Of a stretch of 15,002 nt of DNA, positions 1 to 7,194 are shown in pieces. The number at the start of each line of letters is the position of its first letter. Within the stretch, counting starts at the first letter, position 1. The notes below the pieces were generated by a model. The model saw nothing but the letters and a program-made list of their open reading frames with translations, did not search any database and was not told the DNA's origin. Both the position numbers and the translations under genes were made by a program. The stretch is from an uncultured Collinsella sp. GTDB taxonomy: Bacteria; Actinomycetota; Coriobacteriia; Coriobacteriales; Coriobacteriaceae. The stretch covers positions 1 to 15,002 of the forward strand of contig URTL01000033.1 of the NCBI GenBank assembly GCA_900550785.1, read 5' to 3'.

Positions 1-456
1 CTCTGCAGCAGCCACAAGACGCTTTTCAATCTTATCCCACGGCGTGAGCAGGTCAGAGAGCGACACGACCGCGAAGTCGTGGGCAAGCGGGGCGCCGAGC
101 ACCGCCGACCCGCTCTGAGCCGCGGTGGCCCCGGCGATAACTTCCACGTCTACATCGGGGTAGTCCTCCGCAAGCTCCAGCACGGGGCTCGCCATGCCGT
201 ACACGCCCGCGTCACCGCTGCACACGAGCGCCACGGCTTCTCCGCTCTGCGCGCGAGAAAGCGCCAGGCGGCACCGTTCGACCTCGTGCATCATCGGCGT
301 CGCGAGATGCGCCGCGTCGGGCACGGCGGCGAGCGCGAGCTCCACGTATTTCGTGTACCCCACAACGACGTCGGCCGCCTCGAGCGAGCGCCGAGCCGCA
401 ATCGTCATGCCGTCGGGGCCGCCCGGGCCGATCCCCACCACGAAGAGCTTTCCCAT
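1..456 (-). CDS. cobJ: Precorrin-3B C17-methyltransferase (CobJ/CbiH), N-terminal 152 residues, cut by the left edge
   Basis: This enzyme uses S-adenosylmethionine to methylate C17 and contract the ring in corrin (vitamin B12) synthesis. The frame starts at an ATG at 456-454 and stays open to base 1, so the C-terminal part lies outside the window. Visible hallmarks are the N-terminal VGIGPG glycine loop (residues 7-12), the SGDAGVYGM motif near residue 90, GATAAQSGSAVLGAPL near 116-131, and HDFAVVSLSDLLTPW, which is highly typical of CobJ. A strong AAGGAG lies 7 nt before the start, inside the end of the preceding frame, whose TGA overlaps this ATG as TGATG, so the two are probably translationally coupled. 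In many genomes the gene before cobJ/cbiH is cbiG; here the preceding frame is a FabD-CbiG-like hybrid. Family assignment is confident; CbiH (cobalt route) versus CobJ (aerobic route) cannot be told from this piece, but an anaerobe would use the former. Confidence 0.9.
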   Translation of the reverse strand, partial: MGKLFVVGIGPGGPDGMTIAARRSLEAADVVVGYTKYVELALAAVPDAAHLATPMMHEVERCRLALSRAQSGEAVALVCSGDAGVYGMASPVLELAEDYPDVDVEVIAGATAAQSGSAVLGAPLAHDFAVVSLSDLLTPWDKIEKRLVAAAE

Positions 457-908
457 CACCGCTCCTTAAACGAAAGTTTGATAGTTACCTTGGAAAACGC
501 GACGGTCACGCCGCCGTGAGCGAGCTTCGGGAAGATAAGTTTGCCCCCCTCCGCGAGCGCCGCGCGCTCGCACACGAGCTCAAAGCCCGCTCGCGTATCG
601 AACGCCCCCGCAAAGGTGAGCGCAGAGACCTCGCCCAGCGAAAATCCCGCACAGGCGGCAGGCACCACGCCGCGCTCGCGCAGGGCGGCAGCCGCTGCCA
701 GGTCGTGAACGAACACGCACGGCTGCGTGTTCTCGGTCTGCGAGAGCTCCTCCTTGGAGGCGCTCCGGCACTGCTCGCTGGTTCCCGGACGCACCTCGTC
801 GGCGATCGCGAACACCTCGGTAGCTGCCGGCGATGCCTCGATGAGGTCGACACCCATCGCGGGGTGCTGGGCGCCCTGGCCGGCAAACAGAAACGCTACG
901 CTACCCAT
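456..908 (-). CDS. fabD: Truncated malonyl-CoA:ACP transacylase (FabD N-terminal half) fused in frame to a CbiG-like tail; probably non-functional
   Basis: FabD moves malonyl from CoA to acyl carrier protein. The 150-residue frame begins with the typical FLFAGQGAQ loop (residues 6-14) and carries the nucleophile Ser90 in GFSLGE (most family members have GHSLGE). Arg115 sits where the malonyl carboxylate-binding Arg is expected. The family is about 300 residues; the catalytic His and the whole second half are missing. From about residue 113 the sequence stops resembling FabD. Residues 121-141, GGKLIFPK followed by GGVTVAFSKV, look like the C-terminus of the cobalamin protein CbiG, as I remember that family. 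The ATG at 908 is chosen because the FabD N-terminus begins there, with AAGG about 10 nt upstream; it overlaps the end of fabK by 13 nt. Other frames after residue 118 show no continuing FabD, so a simple frameshift does not explain the loss. Whether the join is biological or an assembly error is open. Confidence 0.8.
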   Translation of the reverse strand: MGSVAFLFAGQGAQHPAMGVDLIEASPAATEVFAIADEVRPGTSEQCRSASKEELSQTENTQPCVFVHDLAAAAALRERGVVPAACAGFSLGEVSALTFAGAFDTRAGFELVCERAALAEGGKLIFPKLAHGGVTVAFSKVTIKLSFKER

Positions 909-1840
909 GCGCACGCACCCTTCAGGACGTGCTCGGCGCCATCGACCAGATCGTCGACGATTTCGCGCGCGCTCTGGCGCTCGTTCACCATGCCGGCAAT
1001 CTGTCCGCACAGATACGAACCCTCTTCGTAATTGCCGTCCTTGGCGGCCTTGCGAAGGGCACCCGTGCCCATGGCCCCGAGTTCCTCGACACTTACGCCC
1101 GCCGCCTCACTTTTGGCGTAGGCATTGGTGAAGGGGCTCTTAAGCGCACGCACCGGATGTCCCGTCGAACGGCCAGTCGCGCGCGTCGAGGTGTCTCCCG
1201 CCTTGAGCACCAGCTCTTTGTATTGCTCGGAGACGGTGCACTCATCGGCAACGAGAAAACGCGTGCCCACTTGGACGCCAGCGGCGCCAAGCATAAAGGC
1301 GGCCGCCACACCGCGGCCATAGGCGATGCCGCCAGCCGCAACCACGGGAATATCGACCGCATCGACGACCTGCGGGACAAGTGCCATCGTCGAGGTCTCG
1401 CCAATATGGCCGCCCGATTCGGTGCCCTCGGCAACAACCGCCGTAGCTCCACGACGCGCCACGAGGCGCGCCAACGCCACCGAAGCAACGACCGGGATGA
1501 CCTTGATGCCAGCCTCGTTCCACGCCTTCATGTACTTGGTGGGATTGCCGGCACCGGTCACCACTACGGGCACCTGCTCATCAATCACCACTTGTGCGAC
1601 CTCGTCGACAAACGGGCTCATGAGCATAACGTTGACGCCAAAGGGCTTATCCGTCTTGGCGCGCAGCTCATGAATCTGGTCGCGCAGCCAGTTTGCGTCG
1701 GCATTCATGGCCGCGATAATGCCTAAGCCGCCTGCCTCGGACACAGCAGATGCCAACGAGGCGTCGGCAATCCAGGCCATGCCACCCTGGAACACGGGCT
1801 TTTCGATGCCGAGCAAATCGCAGAGAGGAGACTTGAGCAT
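896..1840 (-). CDS. fabK: Enoyl-ACP reductase II, FMN-dependent (FabK)
   Basis: FabK reduces trans-2-enoyl-ACP to acyl-ACP in the last step of each fatty acid elongation cycle, using FMN and NAD(P)H. The 314-residue length is normal for the family. It has a TIM-barrel nitronate monooxygenase-like layout: PVFQGGMAWIAD near the N-terminus, SEAGGLGIIA (about 34-43), the TGAGNP loop near 95-100, the EGTESGGHIG motif with the conserved His145, and the phosphate-binding VAAGGIAYGRGVAAA followed by GTRFL. The ATG at 1840 is preferred over an in-frame GTG at 1843, because GGAG lies 8 nt before the ATG. It begins 2 nt after the acpP stop, so the genes are tightly coupled. FabK enzymes are known to be insensitive to triclosan, unlike FabI. 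No fabI is seen in the window. Confidence 0.93.
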   Translation of the reverse strand: MLKSPLCDLLGIEKPVFQGGMAWIADASLASAVSEAGGLGIIAAMNADANWLRDQIHELRAKTDKPFGVNVMLMSPFVDEVAQVVIDEQVPVVVTGAGNPTKYMKAWNEAGIKVIPVVASVALARLVARRGATAVVAEGTESGGHIGETSTMALVPQVVDAVDIPVVAAGGIAYGRGVAAAFMLGAAGVQVGTRFLVADECTVSEQYKELVLKAGDTSTRATGRSTGHPVRALKSPFTNAYAKSEAAGVSVEELGAMGTGALRKAAKDGNYEEGSYLCGQIAGMVNERQSAREIVDDLVDGAEHVLKGACAWVA

Positions 1841-1842
1841 CA

Positions 1843-2079
1843 CTACTTCTCCAATGCCGCCTCGACCGTATCGACGAACTCGCCAACCGTCTTGGGGTTC
1901 TCCTCGGTATCGAGCTCAATGCCAAACTCGTCCTCGACGGCAACGAGGATCTCGACGGTACCCAGGCTGTCGAGGCCAATCTCCTCGAGCGTGGACTCGG
2001 GCTTCATCTCGACATCGTCAAGACCAGCGGTCTCGCGGATAACGTCGCAAACGCGCTCGAAGGTCTTCTGATCTGCCAT
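1843..2079 (-). CDS. acpP: Acyl carrier protein
   Basis: This small acidic carrier holds growing acyl chains on a 4'-phosphopantetheine arm during fatty acid synthesis in the cytoplasm. The product is 78 residues, the normal ACP length. It has the modification motif EEIGLDSLGTVE with Ser38 as the attachment site, followed by the acidic recognition helix (VEILVAVEDEFGIEL). The ATG at 2079 has AAAGGAG 7 nt upstream. It lies 51 nt after fabH and 2 nt before fabK, between two enzymes that use ACP-bound substrates, so it is the fatty acid carrier rather than a secondary-metabolite carrier. Confidence 0.95.
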   Translation of the reverse strand: MADQKTFERVCDVIRETAGLDDVEMKPESTLEEIGLDSLGTVEILVAVEDEFGIELDTEENPKTVGEFVDTVEAALEK

Positions 2080-2130
2080 GGTAGTTCTCCTTTGTTTGTG
2101 CCCTAGGGGCGTTTTTTTTCCTATGTGCGA

Positions 2131-3090
2131 CTACTTCCAACGAAGCAGATAGCCACCTATATCCAGGCCGGCGCCAAATCCAACGAGGGCGATGGTGTCG
2201 TCCTCATTCAGTGCGTCGGTACGTGCCAGCCGGTCAAGCGCAAAGGGAATGCAGGCGCTCGAAATGTTGCCGGTCTCGCGTAGCGTTCGAACCACGCGCT
2301 CGTCTGGCACGCCGAGACGCTTGACCGCCTGACTCAGGATTCGTTCGTTAGCCTGATGGAATACAAAATGATCGATGTCTTCGACCGAAATGCCCGCATC
2401 GCTCGCAAGCTTATGGACCGTGTCGCAGATGGCGTTGACGCCGAACTTGAACACGCGGCGACCATTCATGGACAGCACGCTCGCGCTATCTGCGGAGTCC
2501 TTAAACGGCGAGGTGCCGACCAGACCGGGAACGCGCAACGTCTCGACGTCGGGCGCCGTCGAAAGCTCAACGGCAAGGGGGTTGTCTCCCCCAGCCCCTA
2601 TCACTGCAGCGCCCGCGCCGTCGCCAAAGAGCACGCAGGTGGCACGGTCGGTCCAGTCGAGCGCGCGCGTCATCTGCTCGGCAGCAACGACAAGCACGCG
2701 CTCGGCACGGCCGCGGGCGATATAGCCCTCGGCGACATCGAGCGCAAATACGAAGCCGGCGCAGGCCGCCGAGACATCGAAGGCAGGGCACGTCGCGCCT
2801 AGTCGCTCAGCAACGGCACACGCCTCAGCGGGAACAAGGTGGTCACCCGTCGTCGTCGAGCAGACGATCAGATCCAGCTGGCTCGCGTCGATTCCGGACA
2901 CCTGGAGTGCCCGCTCGCTCGCCGCTACAGCAAGGTCGTCAAGTAACTCGGTGGTGCAGACATGGCGGCTCTTGATACCGGTGCGGGTAAAAATCCACTC
3001 ATCCGAGGTATCGAGGAACTCAGACAGCTCGTCATTGGAAACACTGCGCTTAGGAAGCGCCGAGCCTGTTCCAAGAATCGTGAAACCCAT
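2131..3090 (-). CDS. fabH: Beta-ketoacyl-ACP synthase III (FabH)
   Basis: FabH starts fatty acid synthesis by condensing an acyl-CoA primer with malonyl-ACP. The product is 319 residues, the normal size. The thiolase-fold catalytic triad is complete: Cys110 in VSAACAGF, His245 in FHQANERI and Asn275 in GNISSA. The GFGAGL motif near residue 304 is also present, as is the N-terminal GTGSALPKRSVSN. The ATG at 3090 is preceded by AAAGGAGG, about 6 nt away. An in-frame start further upstream at 3147 would add 19 residues that do not belong to the family and would run through the repeat elements. It is the first gene of the leftward fab cluster. The two 19-bp repeats upstream are candidate control sites. 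Confidence 0.95.
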   Translation of the reverse strand: MGFTILGTGSALPKRSVSNDELSEFLDTSDEWIFTRTGIKSRHVCTTELLDDLAVAASERALQVSGIDASQLDLIVCSTTTGDHLVPAEACAVAERLGATCPAFDVSAACAGFVFALDVAEGYIARGRAERVLVVAAEQMTRALDWTDRATCVLFGDGAGAAVIGAGGDNPLAVELSTAPDVETLRVPGLVGTSPFKDSADSASVLSMNGRRVFKFGVNAICDTVHKLASDAGISVEDIDHFVFHQANERILSQAVKRLGVPDERVVRTLRETGNISSACIPFALDRLARTDALNEDDTIALVGFGAGLDIGGYLLRWK

Positions 3091-3106
3091 CACTAACCTC
3101 CTTTGA

Positions 3107-3173
3107 GTTGTTGACGTGTTTACATCGACCAAGAGAGGATAGCGCATTTCAGTCGTTGTTGACGTGTTAACAT
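3107..3173. repeat. Two 19-bp direct repeats upstream of fabH, candidate operators
   Basis: GTTGTTGACGTGTTTACAT at 3107-3125 and GTTGTTGACGTGTTAACAT at 3155-3173 match at 18 of 19 positions, with starts 48 bp apart. The second copy contains an imperfect palindrome, GTTGAC-GT-GTTAAC (3158-3171), as expected for a dimeric regulator. On the minus strand a possible -10 TATCCT (3141-3136), the same hexamer as in the rpsL promoter, lies between the copies but has no good -35 element. One repeat would then cover the -35 region and the other would lie in the early leader, a layout that suits repression. The regulator is unknown and no regulator gene lies in the window. Confidence 0.65.
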
Positions 3174-3266
3174 TAAATTGTCCAAATGCGACAAAGGCTT
3201 CACATTGTGTCTATCTCTCGACACCATTGCGCGATTGCCTTATTAACTTAGGAGGTAGCAGCCGTT

Positions 3267-4043
3267 ATGGATGCCAAATTAACGATCGTCGACGTAACCG
3301 GATCGACCAACGATGACCTGCTCGAGGCAGGAAAACAGGGTGCGCCGCACGGCACAGGACTTGCCGCCCGCGCGCAAACGGCAGGACGCGGCCGGCGCGG
3401 CCACAAGTGGGATTCAACCGCCGGCAACCTATTGCTTTCGATTGTCCTGCGTCCATGCGTTAATCCCGCAAAGTACTCTGGTCTTGCCGCCGTCAGCGGC
3501 CTAGCGGTGCTCGAAGCACTCGAAAAGCAGGGTCTTGCAAACGAGATTGGCCTCAAATGGCCCAACGACCTGGTCGCGCGAGGACGCAAGCTCGGCGGCA
3601 TTCTGGTCGAGGCCGCACGCGATAACGAAGGCAAACCTTTCGCCGTCTGCGGCATTGGTGTCAACGTAAACTACACGCCCCAAGAGGTGCCCGATGGCGG
3701 CCTGGCGGCAATTGGCCTCTCGGACCTCAACGAGAGCGTTCCCGCCGTCGACATGCTCCTCGATGTGGTCTATCACGCAGTTATAGACGCTGTAGATAGC
3801 TGGGCAGAGCGCCTCAACGCCAAGGAAGAAGACGCCGGTCCGCTCGCGCCCGTCCACGACGAATATATCGCTCACCTCAATTGGATCGGGAAGCACGTTA
3901 TCGCCCGCTCCCCCGCTGGAGACGAGCTGGCACGAGGCATATTTAGAACGGTCGACGATTGCGGCCGCGCATGCATTGAGACCGAGAGCGGCTTGTGCGT
4001 CTTCCACTTCGAAGAAGCATCCTTGCGCCCCCTGAGCGAATAG
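3267..4043 (+). CDS. birA: Biotin protein ligase (biotin-[acetyl-CoA-carboxylase] ligase), without DNA-binding domain
   Basis: This enzyme makes biotinyl-AMP and transfers biotin to a lysine on carrier proteins such as the BCCP subunit of acetyl-CoA carboxylase. The 258-residue product has the adenylate-binding GRGRRGHKW (residues 40-48), KWPNDL (98-102) with the expected catalytic lysine region, RKLGGILVE (107-115), the GIGVNVN strand (129-135) and a small C-terminal SH3-like domain from about residue 205. The helix-turn-helix domain of E. coli BirA is absent, because the catalytic domain starts at residue 1. It is therefore a group I ligase and not itself a biotin repressor. AGGAGG lies 11 nt before the ATG. 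It is divergent from fabH. The pairing makes sense because biotinylated acetyl-CoA carboxylase supplies malonyl-CoA to the fab enzymes. Confidence 0.93.
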   Translation: MDAKLTIVDVTGSTNDDLLEAGKQGAPHGTGLAARAQTAGRGRRGHKWDSTAGNLLLSIVLRPCVNPAKYSGLAAVSGLAVLEALEKQGLANEIGLKWPNDLVARGRKLGGILVEAARDNEGKPFAVCGIGVNVNYTPQEVPDGGLAAIGLSDLNESVPAVDMLLDVVYHAVIDAVDSWAERLNAKEEDAGPLAPVHDEYIAHLNWIGKHVIARSPAGDELARGIFRTVDDCGRACIETESGLCVFHFEEASLRPLSE

Positions 4044-4103
4044 GGCGCCGCAGCCGCCGGCTCGGCAGACGAATTCGCTATCCCAAAATCTAAACTCAAA
4101 ACA

Positions 4104-4140
4104 AAAGGGCCCCGCTACCGTAACGGCAGCGGGGCCCTTT
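4104..4140. terminator. Bidirectional rho-independent terminator between birA and rpsJ
   Basis: A perfect 13-bp GC-rich stem (4104-4116 with 4128-4140) is continued by an inner CCG/CGG pairing over a TAA loop. On the minus strand the stem is followed by TTTTGTTTTGAG, a good U-rich tract, so it should end the str operon just after rpsJ. On the plus strand only TTT follows, so termination of birA here is plausible but weaker. It sits 19 nt beyond the rpsJ stop codon. Confidence 0.88.
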
Positions 4141-4159
4141 AAGCTATGAGCGATATCGC

Positions 4160-4468
4160 TTAGAGCTTGATGTCGATGTCGACGCCAGCGGGGAGGTCGA
4201 GACGCATGAGCGAATCAACGGTGCCCGAGGTGGGGTCGAGGATGTCGATGAGGCGCTTGTGGGTGCGCATCTCGAACTGCTCACGGGAGTCCTTGTTCAC
4301 GTGCGGCGAGCGGATAACCGTGTACAGGTTACGCTCGGTGGGCAGGGGGACAGGACCGGAAACGCGAGCGCCGGTCTTCTGAGCGGTCTCAACGATGAGC
4401 TTCGCGGACTGATCGACGACCTCGTGATCATAGCCCTTGAGGCGAATGCGGATCTTCTGGGTAGCCAA
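4160..4468 (-). CDS. rpsJ: 30S ribosomal protein S10 (NusE)
   Basis: S10 is a small-subunit protein and, as NusE, a partner of NusB in transcription antitermination. The 102-residue product is the full family length, with IRIRLKGYDHEVVDQSA at the N-terminus, GPVPLPTE in the loop, and THKRLIDI and LDLPAGVDI near the C-terminus. The start codon is TTG: the canonical second residues ATQKIRIRL follow directly, GGAGG lies 6 nt upstream, and no ATG fits. It lies 60 nt after fusA, where tuf is often found. It is followed at once by a terminator, so it is not the head of an S10-spc operon as in most bacteria. Confidence 0.95.
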   Translation of the reverse strand: MATQKIRIRLKGYDHEVVDQSAKLIVETAQKTGARVSGPVPLPTERNLYTVIRSPHVNKDSREQFEMRTHKRLIDILDPTSGTVDSLMRLDLPAGVDIDIKL

Positions 4469-4486
4469 CTTAAACCTCCAAAGAGT

Positions 4487-4503
4487 GCGAGAGATGTTCT
4501 CGC
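4487..4503. other. Short hairpin in the fusA-rpsJ gap
   Basis: GCGAGA at 4487-4492 pairs perfectly with TCTCGC at 4498-4503 around a 5-nt loop. It lies in the 60-nt gap between fusA and rpsJ and has no T-run after it on the minus strand, so it is not an intrinsic terminator. It could be a processing or stability element for the polycistronic mRNA. It is a short stem and could also be chance. Confidence 0.35.
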
Positions 4504-4528
4504 GGATTACGTAACAGGGAGCTCGAAC

Positions 4529-6628
4529 TTAGGCGTTCTTGCTCATGACCTCGTCCACAATGGACTTGGGCGCGGGCTCATAAGAGTCGAACTGCATCGT
4601 GTAGGATGCACGGCCCTGGGTCTGGGAGCGAAGGTCGGTAGCGTAACCGAACATCTCGCCCAGCGGCACCTTGGCACGGATGAGCTTGCTGTTCTTGCGA
4701 TCCTCCATGCCCTCGATCTTGCCGCGGCGACCGGAGAGGTTGCCCATAACGTCGCCCATGTACTGCTCGGGGGTCTCGACCTCGACAGCCATGATCGGCT
4801 CGAGCAGCTGCGGATCGGACTTCTTGAGGGCGTCCTTGATAGCCATGGAACCGGCGATCTTGAAGGCGGCCTCGGAGGAGTCGACCTCGTGGTAAGAACC
4901 GTCGAACAGGGTGACCTTGACGTCGAGGACCGGGAAGCCGGCGATAACACCGGTGTTCAGGGCCTCCTGGATGCCCTTGTCGATGGACGGGATGTACTCC
5001 TTGGGCACGACGCCGCCGACGATAGCGTTGACGAACTCGTAGCCGAAGCCCTCCTCCATCTTCTCGAGCTTGATGACGGCGTGGCCGTACTGACCGCGAC
5101 CGCCGGACTGACGGACGAACTTGCCCTCAGCCTTCTCGACGTCGTGACCAGCGGTCTCGCGGTAGGCAACCTGGGGCTTACCAACGTTAGCGTCAACCTT
5201 GAACTCGCGGAGCAGACGGTCGACGATGATCTCGAGGTGCAGCTCGCCCATGCCGGCGATGATGGTCTGGCCGGTCTCGTGGTTGGTGGACACCTGGAAG
5301 GTCGGGTCCTCCTCGGCGAGCTTGGTCAGAGCGAGGGACATCTTGTCCTGCTCGGCCTTGGTCTTGGGCTCGATGGCAACGTCGATAACGGGCTTAGCGA
5401 ACTCGATCTTCTCGAGGACGATCTCCTTGCCCTCTTCGCACAGGGTGTCACCGGTGGTGGAGTTCTTGAAGCCGACGCAAGCGACGATGTCGCCGGCGGC
5501 AGCGTCGTCACGGTCGATACGCTCGGCGGCGTTCATCTCGAGGATGCGGCCGAGGCGCTCGCGCTGACCGTTGGAAGCGTTGACCACGTAGGAGCCGGAC
5601 TCGGCGCGGCCGGAGTAAACGCGGACGTAGGTGAGCTTACCGACGAACGGGTCGGTCATGATCTTGAAGACCAGGCCGGAGAAGGGCTCGTCGAAGGAAG
5701 GATGACGCTGGATCTCCTCGCCGGTGTCCGGATCGGTACCGGTGACGGCCTCGACGTCGAGCGGGCTGGGCAGGTAGTCGACGACAGCGTCGAGCAGCTC
5801 CTGAACGCCCTTGTTCTTGTAGGCGGAGCCCACGAAGACGAGGTTGAGCTCGTTGGCCAGAACGCCCTTGCGCAGAGCAGCCTTGAGCTCCTCGACGGTG
5901 AAGTCCTCCTCCATGAGGATCTTCTCCATGAGCTCGTCGTCAAAGCTGGCAGCAGCGTCGAGGAGCTCCTCGCGCTTGGTGGCAGCGATGTCGGCAAACT
6001 CAGCCGGGATCTCGTCCATCGGCTCGGGGTAGGTCATGCCCTTCTCGTCGGCCTTGAAGTCCCATGCAGTCATGGTGACCAGGTCGATGACGCCCCAGAA
6101 GTTGTCCTCGGCGCCCATCGGGACCTGAGCGGCCACGGCGTTGGCGTCGAGACGATCCTTCATGGTCTCGATAGCGTTGAAGAAATCAGCGCCCACGCGG
6201 TCATACTTGTTGATGAAGGCGATGCGGGGGACGTTGAAGGTAGAAGCCTGACGCCAAACGGTCTCAGACTGGGGCTGAACGCCGGCAACGGCGTCGAAGA
6301 CGGCGACAGCGCCATCGAGGACGCGCAGGCAGCGCTCGACCTCGGCGGTGAAGTCAACGTGGCCCGGGGTGTCGATGATCTGGATGCGGTAGTCCTTACC
6401 GTCCTTGTTCCAGAAGCACGTGGTAGCAGCGGAGGTAATGGTTACGCCGCGCTCCTGCTCCTGAACCATCCAGTCCATGGTGGCAGCGCCCTCATGGACC
6501 TCACCGATCTTGTGGGTCTTACCGGTGTAGTAAAGAATACGCTCGGTCGTGGTGGTCTTACCGGCATCGATGTGGGCCATGATGCCGATGTTACGGGTAT
6601 CGGAAAGCTTGTACTTAGGCTTAGCCAT
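4529..6628 (-). CDS. fusA: Elongation factor G
   Basis: EF-G is the translational GTPase that moves tRNAs and mRNA through the ribosome and helps recycle ribosomes. The 699-residue product has the normal five-domain length. GTPase motifs are in order: G1 AHIDAGKT (18-25), switch I with RGVTITSAAT (60-69), G3 DTPGH (86-90) and G4 NKYD (140-143). The usual G4 form in EF-G is NKMD, so Tyr in the third place is a small local variant. Later landmarks include GELHLEII and the domain IV region with GGRGQYGHA. The ATG at 6628 follows AAGGA 6 nt upstream and lies 19 nt after rpsG. The antisense strand is open for almost the whole gene, an effect of high GC coding. Confidence 0.97.
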   Translation of the reverse strand: MAKPKYKLSDTRNIGIMAHIDAGKTTTTERILYYTGKTHKIGEVHEGAATMDWMVQEQERGVTITSAATTCFWNKDGKDYRIQIIDTPGHVDFTAEVERCLRVLDGAVAVFDAVAGVQPQSETVWRQASTFNVPRIAFINKYDRVGADFFNAIETMKDRLDANAVAAQVPMGAEDNFWGVIDLVTMTAWDFKADEKGMTYPEPMDEIPAEFADIAATKREELLDAAASFDDELMEKILMEEDFTVEELKAALRKGVLANELNLVFVGSAYKNKGVQELLDAVVDYLPSPLDVEAVTGTDPDTGEEIQRHPSFDEPFSGLVFKIMTDPFVGKLTYVRVYSGRAESGSYVVNASNGQRERLGRILEMNAAERIDRDDAAAGDIVACVGFKNSTTGDTLCEEGKEIVLEKIEFAKPVIDVAIEPKTKAEQDKMSLALTKLAEEDPTFQVSTNHETGQTIIAGMGELHLEIIVDRLLREFKVDANVGKPQVAYRETAGHDVEKAEGKFVRQSGGRGQYGHAVIKLEKMEEGFGYEFVNAIVGGVVPKEYIPSIDKGIQEALNTGVIAGFPVLDVKVTLFDGSYHEVDSSEAAFKIAGSMAIKDALKKSDPQLLEPIMAVEVETPEQYMGDVMGNLSGRRGKIEGMEDRKNSKLIRAKVPLGEMFGYATDLRSQTQGRASYTMQFDSYEPAPKSIVDEVMSKNA

Positions 6629-6647
6629 GTTAGTTCCTTACCTTAAC

Positions 6648-7121
6648 TTACCAACGATAGTGAGAGAACGCGCGGTTGGCCTCGGCCATCTTGAAGACGT
6701 CCTCACGCTTCTTGACGGAAGCGCCCAGGCCGTTGGAAGCGTCGAGGATCTCGTTGGCGAGACGCTCGGCCATGGTCTTCTCCTTGCGAGCGCGGGAGAA
6801 GTTGACGATCCAGCGGATACCCAGAGCGGTGGAACGACGGGAGTTGACCTCCATCGGGACCTGATAGGTAGCGCCACCGACACGCTTGGGCTTGACCTCG
6901 AGCGTGGGCTTGACGTTGTCCATAGCCTTCTTGAAGGTAGCGAGAGCGTCGCCACCCTCGGACTTCTCGGCAACGATCTCGAAAGCGGTGTAAACGATGC
7001 GCTCAGCGGTGGCCTTCTTGCCGTCAAGAAGGACCTTGTTGATGAGCTGAGTCACCAGGCGGTTGTTGTAAACGGCGTCAGGCTGAACCTCACGACGATT
7101 AGCTGCTGCACGACGCGGCAT
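6648..7121 (-). CDS. rpsG: 30S ribosomal protein S7
   Basis: S7 nucleates assembly of the 30S head and contacts the E-site tRNA. The product is 157 residues, about the usual length, starting MPRRAAANRREVQPD and containing the conserved GGATYQVPMEV, RWIVNFSRAR and the C-terminal ANRAFSHYRW. The ATG at 7121 has AAGGAG 7 nt upstream. It is the second gene of the str operon, 73 nt after rpsL and 19 nt before fusA. In E. coli S7 represses its own operon by binding the rpsL-rpsG gap; the 73-nt gap here is long enough for a structure, but I could not identify the same site. Confidence 0.97.
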   Translation of the reverse strand: MPRRAAANRREVQPDAVYNNRLVTQLINKVLLDGKKATAERIVYTAFEIVAEKSEGGDALATFKKAMDNVKPTLEVKPKRVGGATYQVPMEVNSRRSTALGIRWIVNFSRARKEKTMAERLANEILDASNGLGASVKKREDVFKMAEANRAFSHYRW

Positions 7122-7194
7122 GTGAAATCTCCTTAAGTGTCTACCGTACGGCGCTTAGGCGGCACACGGCGAAAGTATCAAAACGTTATCTGGC

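Noticed and set aside
79..519. A 146-residue plus-strand open frame at the left end
   Set aside because: It is rich in Arg, His and Ala with no motif. The minus strand here encodes a clear CobJ.
2100..2120. A GCCC/GGGC mini-hairpin followed by eight T on the plus strand between fabH and acpP
   Set aside because: The stem is only 4 bp and the T-run is on the strand opposite to transcription, so it is not a terminator for the fab operon.
3091..3147. A longer FabH starting at 3147
   Set aside because: The added 19 residues are not FabH-like and the strong ribosome site is just before the ATG at 3090.
3155..3173. The GTTAAC-containing repeats as a BirA biotin operator
   Set aside because: Known BirA sites have their halves separated by about 14-16 bp, not 2 bp, and the BirA encoded here has no DNA-binding domain.
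4259..6646. A 795-residue open frame on the plus strand opposite fusA
   Set aside because: It mirrors fusA in the antisense frame, is Leu/Val/Gly/Asp-rich as expected from GC-rich antisense, has no recognisable motif, and fusA is certain on the other strand.
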